Source: JBCBKP01 sp038746265 (GTDB taxonomy: Bacteria; Planctomycetota; Phycisphaerae; Phycisphaerales; UBA1924). Taken from it: 64,000 nucleotides of DNA. A program made the translations under genes and the position numbers. Of the stretch, positions 57,706 through 64,000 are shown piece by piece (the stretch's first letter is position 1; each line of letters opens with the position of its first letter). The notes below the pieces were generated by a model, which saw nothing but the letters and a program-made list of their open reading frames with translations, had not been told where the DNA came from and did no database searches. Location: the NCBI GenBank assembly GCA_038746265.1, contig JBCDKU010000003.1, positions 1 to 64,000 on the forward strand. Reading direction: 5' to 3'.

Positions 57706-58131
57706 TTAGTGGGCCTCGGCGGTCTGCTCGGCGGTGATGCCGTTCTTGTCCTTATAGTCCTTGATCGCGGCGCGGATGGCGTCCTCGGCCAGGACGGAGC
57801 AGTGGATCTTGACGGGCGGGAGGCTGAGCTCCTCGACGATCTGGGTGTTCTTGATCGTCAGGCCCTCATCGACGGACTTGCCCTTGAGCCACTCGGTGGC
57901 AAGGGACGACGAGGCGATCGCGGAGCCGCAGCCGAAGCACTTGAACTTCGCGTCCTCGATGTTGCCGTTGTCATCGACCTTGATCTGGAGCTGCATGACG
58001 TCGCCGCACTCGGGCGCGCCGACGAGGCCGACGCCGACGTCGGTGCGTTCCTTGATCTCCTTCTGGGTGCCGAAGGAGCCGACGTTGCGGGGGTTCTCGT
58101 AGTGGTCGATGACGCTCTTGCTGTATGCCAT
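57706..58131 (-). CDS. iscU: Iron-sulfur cluster scaffold IscU
   Basis: 141 residues. Assembles [2Fe-2S] from sulfur delivered by IscS. Three cluster-ligand cysteines are visible: in GAPECGDVMQLQI, in KCFGCGSAIASSS and in PPVKIHCSVLAEDA. The NPRNVGSF opening is classical. The ATG at 58131 follows GAGGAGGT, a very strong site. The hsc chaperone recognition motif LPPVK is present, though hscA/hscB are not in the window. Confidence 0.96.
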   Translation of the reverse strand: MAYSKSVIDHYENPRNVGSFGTQKEIKERTDVGVGLVGAPECGDVMQLQIKVDDNGNIEDAKFKCFGCGSAIASSSLATEWLKGKSVDEGLTIKNTQIVEELSLPPVKIHCSVLAEDAIRAAIKDYKDKNGITAEQTAEAH

Positions 58132-58190
58132 TTCCGGACCTCCTCGGTCGTGTGTCGTTCAGTGGTATTCGTCGCGATCGCGGACCGGGT

Positions 58191-59432
58191 TCAGTGGGCC
58201 TGCCATTCGATCTTGGTGATGTCGATGCCCTCGTTGTGCATGTCGTACAGGGGGCTCAGGCTGCGGAGACGCTCGACGGCCTCGGCGATGATCTCAATCG
58301 CCTGATCGACCTCGGCCTCGGTGCTGAAGCGGCCCATCGACATGCGGAGCGACGAGTGGGCGAGGTCGTCCCCGACGCCGAGGCCCTTGAGCACGTAGCT
58401 GGGCTCGAGGCTCGCGGAGGTGCAGGCTGAGCCTGAGCTCATCGCGATCTGCTTGCAATCCATCATCAGGCTTTCGCCCTCGACGAAGCCGAAGCTGATG
58501 TTGGTGATGTGCGGGAGCCGCTTGTCTTTGTGGCCGTTGATCTGGATGGCGTCCACGCGCTCGGCGAGCCCGGTCTCGAGCTTGTCGCGGAGGGCGCGGA
58601 GGCGCTCCATCTCGGATTCCATTTCCTGCTGCGCGATCTCGCAGGCCTTGCCGAGCCCGACGATGCCGGCGACGTTGTGCGTGCCCGAGCGGAAACCTCG
58701 CTCCTGGCCGCCGCCCTCGATGATCGCGGTCAGCCGCACGCGCGGGCGGCGGCGGCGGACGTAGAGCGCGCCGACGCCCTTGGGCCCGTACATCTTGTGG
58801 CCCGAGAGGCTGAGCAGGTCGATGTTGTCGGTATTGACGTCCGTCGGCATCTTGCCGACCCATTGCGTCGCATCAGTATGGAAGACAACGTTCTTGTCGT
58901 GGCAGAGCTTGCCGATCTCGGGGATCTCGTTGATCGTGCCGATCTCGTTGTTGGCCCACATCAGGGACACGAGGATGGTGTCCTCGCGCATCGCGTTCTC
59001 AACCATCTCCCTGGTGAAGATGCCGTCCGGGCCCGGCTCGAGGTAGGTGACCTCGAAGCCTTCCTTCTCGAGCCGCTTGCACGGGTCGAGGACGGCTTTG
59101 TGCTCGATGTTGCCGGTGATGATGTGGCCGCGCGGCTTGCCCGAGCCCGAGGGCGCCTTGGCGTACATGTTGGCCGCGCCCTTGATCGCGAGGTTGTTCG
59201 ACTCGGTCGCGCCGGACGTGAAGATGATCTCCTTGCGGTCCGCCCCGAGGATGTCGGCGACCTGCTTGCGGGCGGTCTCGACACCGTCCTCGGCTTCCCA
59301 GCCGAAGGCGTGGTTGCGGCTGCCGGCGTTGCCGTAGATCTCGGTGAAGTAGGGGAGCATCGCCTCGACCACACGGGGGTCGGTGCGGGTGGTCGCGGCG
59401 TTATCGAAGTAGATGCGGTCGGGGTGCGCCAT
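58191..59432 (-). CDS. iscS: Cysteine desulfurase IscS
   Basis: PLP enzyme releasing sulfur from cysteine for clusters and tRNA thiolation. 413 residues. Seen: IYFDNAATTRTDPRVVEAML, FTSGATESNNLAIKG, NIEHKAVLDPC, MWANNEIGTINEI, FHTDATQWVGKMP, SLSGHKMYGPKGVGALYVR (PLP Lys), RSGTHNVAGIVG, and the mobile loop SSGSACTSAS with the catalytic Cys. The ATG at 59432 gives the canonical start; ATG 59462 is a possible earlier one with GGAG at wider spacing. The order iscS-iscU-iscA lacks iscR. Confidence 0.96.
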   Translation of the reverse strand: MAHPDRIYFDNAATTRTDPRVVEAMLPYFTEIYGNAGSRNHAFGWEAEDGVETARKQVADILGADRKEIIFTSGATESNNLAIKGAANMYAKAPSGSGKPRGHIITGNIEHKAVLDPCKRLEKEGFEVTYLEPGPDGIFTREMVENAMREDTILVSLMWANNEIGTINEIPEIGKLCHDKNVVFHTDATQWVGKMPTDVNTDNIDLLSLSGHKMYGPKGVGALYVRRRRPRVRLTAIIEGGGQERGFRSGTHNVAGIVGLGKACEIAQQEMESEMERLRALRDKLETGLAERVDAIQINGHKDKRLPHITNISFGFVEGESLMMDCKQIAMSSGSACTSASLEPSYVLKGLGVGDDLAHSSLRMSMGRFSTEAEVDQAIEIIAEAVERLRSLSPLYDMHNEGIDITKIEWQAH

Positions 59433-59640
59433 GGTTTGCTCTTCTCCGTTCGTCTCCGGCATCCGCCGGTATTCTCCGCGTGAGTTCGACCGGGCGGGCC
59501 GTTCCGATTAGAACTGTTCCAAACTAGGTAACGATAGTGGACGTTTCCGCACCGGACAACCTCGCCCGAGGCTCTGGAATTGCGTTCGGGAGGGTTTCTC
59601 GCGGTCGAGGACCTGAGAATATCGGGCTTGGTGGCCCGGA

Positions 59641-60108
59641 TCAGCCGTCGGCGGGGCGTTCGTAGTAGAGCTCGATGCGGTTGCCGCGGTCGTTGTGGCT
59701 CACGCGGGTCATGTAGGCCCGCATTAGCATGATGCCGCGGCCGTGGGGCTCGGTGAGGTTCTCGTCGAGCGTGGGGTCGGGGACGCCCTCGGGACGGAAG
59801 CCGGGCCCCTGGTCCTCGATGGCGACGGTGATCGCCTTGTCGTTGACGTCGAACTCGACGTGGATGGGTGTGTCGGGCGGGAGGTTCTCGTGACCGTGGT
59901 TGAAGGCGTTGGTCAGGCCCTCTTCGAGCGCGAGCTTGAGGGCGAAGCGGGACGCCTTGGGGTAGTTGAACCGGTCAACCTCCGCGAGGATGGCGTTCTC
60001 GAGCGACTCGATCTGCGCGCGCTCGTTGACGATGTCCATCGAGCTGAGGCCAGGATTGTGCTCGGTTCCGTCGGTCATGCGGTCAATCGGCTGCCGTTCA
60101 GATTCCAT
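59641..60108 (-). CDS. Anti-sigma regulatory kinase (RsbW/SpoIIAB-like HATPase)
   Basis: 155 residues if the ATG at 60108 is used; ATG 60078 is also possible, and neither has a clear ribosome site. HATPase motifs: N-box FALKLALEEGLTNAFNHGHE, G1 EDQGPGF, G2 PHGRGIMLMRAYM. Such GHKL kinases bind a sigma factor or other target and phosphorylate a STAS antagonist. The STAS gene lies 34 nt upstream on the same strand, forming a partner-switch pair. No sigma factor is adjacent; the nearest is the SigA-like gene. Confidence 0.9.
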   Translation of the reverse strand: MESERQPIDRMTDGTEHNPGLSSMDIVNERAQIESLENAILAEVDRFNYPKASRFALKLALEEGLTNAFNHGHENLPPDTPIHVEFDVNDKAITVAIEDQGPGFRPEGVPDPTLDENLTEPHGRGIMLMRAYMTRVSHNDRGNRIELYYERPADG

Positions 60109-60142
60109 CGTCCATGGAGAACGATGTCGGTGCGGTCGGTGC

Positions 60143-60502
60143 TCAGCGGAACGAGGCGAGGGCGTCGTCTGCGGTCTCGTGGATCTCGAAGATCTTGTTG
60201 AGCCGCGTGATGACAAAGACCTCGTGGATCTGCGGGTCGATATCGGCAAGACGGAGCTGGCCGCCGCGCGCCTGGACCTTGTTGTTGACGGTGATGAGCG
60301 TGCCGAGCGCGGCCGACGAGAGGTGATCGACGTTGGCGAAGCTGATGAGCATCTTCGGGCTCTGGTTCTGCTCGATGATGCCGGTGAGTTCTTCTCCGAT
60401 CGCGGCGATGTTCGCCTCGTCGAGGATGTTGCGATCGATGAACTCGACCCGCGTGACCTCGTCCTCGCTCCGGATTCTGAGGCGTGATTCGCTCGTCGTC
60501 AT
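60143..60502 (-). CDS. STAS-domain anti-anti-sigma factor (RsbV/SpoIIAA-like)
   Basis: 119 residues. The STAS fold is seen as TRVEFIDRNILDEANIAAIG, LISFANVDHLSSAALGTLIT (the second Ser of HLSSAA is the expected phosphosite), and GGQLRLADIDPQIHEVFVIT. Unphosphorylated protein binds the RsbW-like kinase and frees its target. The ATG at 60502 has GGAGGG 4 nt upstream; the open frame to 60595 is ignored. It forms a two-gene unit with the kinase. Confidence 0.92.
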   Translation of the reverse strand: MTTSESRLRIRSEDEVTRVEFIDRNILDEANIAAIGEELTGIIEQNQSPKMLISFANVDHLSSAALGTLITVNNKVQARGGQLRLADIDPQIHEVFVITRLNKIFEIHETADDALASFR

Positions 60503-60623
60503 GCGTTCCCTCCGCGGGTTGATCGGGGTTCTCGCGGGCGTCCGGGTCTGAACACAGACACCTTGTCCGGCCCATCTTGCCGGCGATACCGGCACACTAC
60601 GCCCCCTCGCGGCAGCCGGATCA

Positions 60624-60667
60624 TAGAAAAGCCCGGGACGGCCTGCCAGTCGGAGGCCGTCCCGGGC
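60624..60667 (-). terminator. Rho-independent terminator of the secretin gene
   Basis: A perfect 14-bp stem (60631-60644/60654-60667), GCCCGGGACGGCCT and its complement, loop of 9 nt, followed on the minus strand by TTTTCTA. It is placed 52 nt after the secretin stop. Confidence 0.9.
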
Positions 60668-60718
60668 GTTCAGTTTGCGCGGTGCGCGTCGTGTTTCTTG
60701 TCGATCGGCGTGTTGGTG

Positions 60719-63700
60719 TTAGCCGCCGATGGAGTCGATCAGGCCCGGGAAGGCCCGCTCTTCTTCCTCGCTCTGGATGATGACCTGCGGGCGGAGGAGG
60801 ATGAGCAGGGTGGACTCGTCCTTGGACTCGAGCCGGTTGGAGAAGAAGCGGTTGAGGACCGGGATCTTGCTGAGGACCGGGACGCCCGCCTCGACTTCCT
60901 GCTCCTCGATGAGGCGCTGGCCGCCCAGCAGGATCGTGCCCTGATCCGGCACGGTCACGGTCGTGGAGACCGAGGTGATCGTGACGGTGGGGAGCGTGAT
61001 GGCCGACTCGAACTGAACGGCGTTGCCGCCGGCCGCGCCGCCGCCACCCACACCACCGGCCGCGCCGCCCATGCCGTTACCGAGGACACCGCCGAGCTGA
61101 ACGTCGGCGATCTCCGTCCGGACGTTGAGGGTGACGAACCGACGGTCGGCCGAGACGACACCGTCCACAACGAGGTTGACACCGGTCGAGACGACGCCCA
61201 CCTGCGGGCTGAAGGCGATCGCGCCGCCAGCGGCCACGGGCTGGAGGCCCGCGACGAACGATTCTTGGGTCGCGACGTAGATGTTGGACGACTGGCCGTT
61301 GGTGAAGGTCACGCGGGGAGCGTTGAGAGTGACGCTCCGGGTGTCTGCCTGGGTGGCCTCGACCATGAAGTCCACCTGGACGTCGTCGAGGTAGCGCCCA
61401 GCGACCGAGAGCGCCGGGCCCAGGCCGGTGAGCGACGAGCCGAGGCCGATGGTCGAGCCGAGGACCTCGACGATGCCGTCGGAGTTCTGCTGGAAGCCGA
61501 TGGGCGTGAAGCGGTCGTTGTTCTCGAAGACGTCGAACGGGCCGGTGATGCCGGGCGTGCCGAGCGGGATCTCAACGGCTTCCGGATCGCCATCGAACGG
61601 GGCGACGAGACCGACGCCGGTCGCGGTGACCGCGTTGGGATCGTTGCCGGGGATAAAGGCACCGGTAATGGGATCGAAGAACTGATCGAGCGTGATGAGG
61701 TTGCCGCTGTCGATGTTCTCGTTCACCGAGCGGAGGTTGCGGACCGCGTCGAGGTCGCCGCCGAGGTAGACGTCGAGGTCGAACCCGATCTGCTCGAAGA
61801 AGCGTTCGTCCACAAGGAGGAAGCGGCTTTCGACGTTGATCTGGAGGTTGCGGACGGCGCGGAGCTTGTTGAGCAGGCCGTAGATCTCGCGGTGGTTCTT
61901 CTTGGTGTTGGTGATGATGAGGTTGCCCTGGAAGGTCTCGATGCGGCCGGTGCTGCCGCCGTTGGCCTGCCAGTTGTCGGTGTCGATGTTGTTTCGGATG
62001 ACATCGATGACGGGCACGACGCGTTCTTCGAGGGGGGCGATCTCGCGTTGCTGCTGCTGCTGCTGGAAGGGGCTCTGCCCGCCGCCGCCGCCGCCGCCGC
62101 CGCCGGCCTGGCCACCGGCCTGGAAGACGGTGTTGAGGTCGAACTGTGGTGCTTGCTGGAAGTCGGGGATGTCGAGGATGAGGTCTTGGATCTGGTAGAC
62201 CTCAAGGACGGTGTTGCGCCGGAGCGCCTCGTCGGAGGAGATGGTGAGCACGCCGTCCTCGACCGCCCAGTCGGCGGGCAGGTCGGGGCTCGACGCCTTC
62301 TCGAGCGTGCGGTTGAGCACGGTCTCGAGCGTGACGTCTTGGAGGTTGAGCGAGACCGGGGTGTCTCGGTCCACCGCGATGATGTCCAGCGCGTTCCAGT
62401 CCACGTCGAGCGCGAGTTCGCCGATCGAGCCGATGAAGGTCAGGACGTTCTCGAGCGTCTGCTCGTTGAAATCGGCTTGCGTGCGGCGGCGGCGGAGCTT
62501 GTCGAGGACGACGCGGTTGTTCTCGGGCTCGGAGTACTGCAGCGGGCCGCCGCGCCGCTCGGTGATTGCCGCCCAGTCGTCGGGGAACTCGAGCATGTTG
62601 TCCGGGGCGATCGAGGCCTCGGCGTTGATGACCGTCTGCTCGGCGATGCTCAGGTTGCGGTCGCGGAGTGCGCCGTCGTAGCGGGAGTAGAGCAGGTTCT
62701 CCTTGATGACATCGCGGAGGAGCATGCCGGCGGGGTTGAGCGGGTCGAGGAAGAGGATCTGCTCGACTTCCTGCAGCGCCTTCTCGTAGTTGCGCTCGCG
62801 CTGGAGCTCGCGGACACGGATGATCAGCTCGTTGATCTTCTCCTGCCGCTCGCGGGCGACGGCGGCCTCGCGCTCGGCGATCTGCTGCTGCAGGTCGCGC
62901 TGGCGGCGCTCCTGCTCGTTGATCTCGGCGGACTGCTCAGCCGACGCGATGTTGTCGAGAAGCGTGTTGATGCGGGCGATCTCGGCGCGGTAGTCCGCGT
63001 CGGAGTACAGGTCGCGGCCCCGGTTGACTTCGAGCCGCGCCGCGGCCGCCTGGTCGCGGGCGTTCCGGTAGTCGCCCGTGCCGAGCAGGCGGCGTGACTC
63101 TGCCTGCAGGCCGGCGACAACGGCGTCAAGCTGCTGGCGCTCCACGCCCCGCTCGGCCTGGACGTCATCGATGAGCCCGCCCGGGCCCTCGGCGCCGCGG
63201 AGCAGCAGGCGCGACTCGCGGAGGTTGTCCTCGGCGGCGGTGATCTGTTCGTCGGTCAGGTACTGGCGGTAGGGGGCTTGGAGGACCTGGCCGTACGCCC
63301 GCTCGGCTTCCTGCAGGCGGCGGTCGGCGAACGCCTGATTCGCGGTCGCGAGCAGGCGCCCTGCCTCGACGCGGCGGGCGGTCTCGACCGGGTCCTCGGC
63401 GGGCTGGCCCGCGGGCTGAGCCGGCTGCTGTGCTTCTTCGGCAGCTCCGAGCTCGGCGAGCGCGATCGCGGCACCGCCGAACGAACCGCGGCTTGACTCG
63501 AGATCGGCGATCCGACGCAGGGTCTCGCTGAGCTGGATCTGATCACCATCGGCGAGCGGGAGGCCCCAGCCGGCAACGGTCGTGAGCGACGCCTTCGCCT
63601 CGGCGTAGCGGCCCTCATCGAATGCCCGCGCGGCGGCGGCGATCGTCGCCGGTGCCTCGGCCGTCAACATCGACTGACGCGAGCGGACCATCGTGAGCAG

Positions 63701-64000
63701 GGCGTCCGCGACACTCTTCTCAAGGGCGTCGGCGGCGGAGGAGTTCGCGACCGCCTCGGCGTGCCGCTCGGCGTCGCGGAGCTCGTCACGCGAGATCGCG
63801 ACCTGGGCGGACTGCAGGCTGATTTGCACGGGCGAGAGCATCGCGATCTCGCGCTGGATCTTGCCACGGAGCGACTTGAGCTCCGACCGCTCGGCGTCGG
63901 TGAGCGTCAGCGAGCCGACGCCGGAGAAGTTCTCGAGCAGCGCACGGGCCTGAACCGCGAGGCCCCGGCCCAGTAGGTCCTCGGCATTCTGGAACGCCGC
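60719..64000 (-). CDS. Type II/IV pilus secretin (GspD/PilQ-like), N-terminus beyond the window
   Basis: Forms the outer-membrane channel for a type II secretion or type IV pilus system. 1093 residues are visible, and the frame is still open at 64000, so the signal peptide and start are missing. Order: a long helical N-terminal part with TPR-like segments and Gln/Glu/Arg coiled coil (QQIAEREAAVARERQEKI), an STN-like domain (LALDVDWNALDIIAVDRDTP), repeats of N-domain type (LIITNTKKNHREIYGLLNKL), and the C-terminal secretin core ending VPDQGTILLGGQRLIEEQEV and VPVLSKIPVLNRFFSN. Poly-Gly and poly-Gln tracts interrupt it near 62048-62105. It is much longer than GspD (~650). Confidence 0.93.
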   Translation of the reverse strand, partial: AAFQNAEDLLGRGLAVQARALLENFSGVGSLTLTDAERSELKSLRGKIQREIAMLSPVQISLQSAQVAISRDELRDAERHAEAVANSSAADALEKSVADALLTMVRSRQSMLTAEAPATIAAAARAFDEGRYAEAKASLTTVAGWGLPLADGDQIQLSETLRRIADLESSRGSFGGAAIALAELGAAEEAQQPAQPAGQPAEDPVETARRVEAGRLLATANQAFADRRLQEAERAYGQVLQAPYRQYLTDEQITAAEDNLRESRLLLRGAEGPGGLIDDVQAERGVERQQLDAVVAGLQAESRRLLGTGDYRNARDQAAAARLEVNRGRDLYSDADYRAEIARINTLLDNIASAEQSAEINEQERRQRDLQQQIAEREAAVARERQEKINELIIRVRELQRERNYEKALQEVEQILFLDPLNPAGMLLRDVIKENLLYSRYDGALRDRNLSIAEQTVINAEASIAPDNMLEFPDDWAAITERRGGPLQYSEPENNRVVLDKLRRRRTQADFNEQTLENVLTFIGSIGELALDVDWNALDIIAVDRDTPVSLNLQDVTLETVLNRTLEKASSPDLPADWAVEDGVLTISSDEALRRNTVLEVYQIQDLILDIPDFQQAPQFDLNTVFQAGGQAGGGGGGGGGQSPFQQQQQQREIAPLEERVVPVIDVIRNNIDTDNWQANGGSTGRIETFQGNLIITNTKKNHREIYGLLNKLRAVRNLQINVESRFLLVDERFFEQIGFDLDVYLGGDLDAVRNLRSVNENIDSGNLITLDQFFDPITGAFIPGNDPNAVTATGVGLVAPFDGDPEAVEIPLGTPGITGPFDVFENNDRFTPIGFQQNSDGIVEVLGSTIGLGSSLTGLGPALSVAGRYLDDVQVDFMVEATQADTRSVTLNAPRVTFTNGQSSNIYVATQESFVAGLQPVAAGGAIAFSPQVGVVSTGVNLVVDGVVSADRRFVTLNVRTEIADVQLGGVLGNGMGGAAGGVGGGGAAGGNAVQFESAITLPTVTITSVSTTVTVPDQGTILLGGQRLIEEQEVEAGVPVLSKIPVLNRFFSNRLESKDESTLLILLRPQVIIQSEEEERAFPGLIDSIGG
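62048..62105. repeat. CTG and GCC trinucleotide runs inside the secretin gene
   Basis: Six TTG/CTG units (about 62048-62065) and eight or more GCC units (about 62081-62104) encode poly-Gln and a nine-Gly stretch. Their simple-sequence nature makes length change by slippage possible without breaking the frame. Confidence 0.75.

Noticed and set aside
60563..63097. 844-codon open frame opposite the secretin
   Set aside because: Antisense shadow; the secretin frame has clear family motifs.

Overview
The window is GC-rich chromosomal DNA, most likely from a planctomycete of the class Phycisphaerae (an inference; no rRNA is present). The evidence is a type II pseudopilin-like protein with the AFTLIELLVVIAIIALLISI N-terminus common in planctomycetes, an exported protein ending in a PEP-CTERM-like hydrophobic helix plus RRRR, a FlgI-domain lipoprotein carrying HEAT-like repeats, a B12-dependent ribonucleotide reductase, class 1B-like dihydroorotate dehydrogenase, and frequent GTG and TTG starts. 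I found no tRNA, rRNA, CRISPR array or insertion-sequence transposase. Most of the window is core genome.

Layout. 1-12281 is a long minus-strand run: gcvH, a LolD/MacB-type ABC ATPase overlapping a 10-TM FtsX-type permease, two tandem paralogous exported ClpP-fold proteins, uvrB, a 69-residue membrane protein and uvrA (cut by the left edge). 12383-14897 runs plus: a TIM-barrel isomerase-like protein, cmk and plsC. These converge on htpX over a perfect 23-bp inverted repeat. 15.9-21.4 kb holds two transporters, a 3D-domain protein, a coiled-coil exported protein, a DUF58 protein and the PEP-CTERM-like protein. 21.5-28.3 kb holds a TPR/YggX-like fusion, a translationally coupled trio (pyrD, a metallo-beta-lactamase lipoprotein, a small membrane protein) and smc with an N-terminal extension. 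A FlgI-like lipoprotein follows.

30.45-31.44 kb is a nearly 1-kb non-coding stretch with an AT-rich promoter-like patch and many hairpins ahead of dcd. Between dcd and a monooxygenase-like gene lies a ~454-bp cassette: a four-helix-bundle (S23/IVP) gene bounded by 33-bp imperfect inverted repeats. The monooxygenase is followed by a hairpin-rich leader and nrdJ, so two deoxynucleotide-supply genes (dcd, nrdJ) flank the cassette. A chemoreceptor converges on nrdJ over a shared terminator.

39-48.8 kb carries a flavin reductase, an unknown protein, mdh, a CpeT-like/FKBP fusion, a zinc-finger-less DnaJ, a WcaJ-type glycosylphosphotransferase, the pseudopilin-like gene and mnmG. 48.8-64 kb carries a KefB-type antiporter, a UVR-motif protein, a SigA-like sigma factor, an unknown exported protein, trxB, a TlpA-type lipoprotein coupled to a tandem-ACT protein, iscS-iscU-iscA, an RsbV/RsbW-type partner-switch pair, and a secretin running off the right edge.

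The least explained signals are the S23 cassette and its GCCGAATGCC repeat family, the dcd and nrdJ leaders, the paired ClpP-fold proteins, and several domain fusions (TPR-YggX, CpeT-FKBP, FlgI-HEAT). All functions are inferred from reading the sequence; no database search was run.
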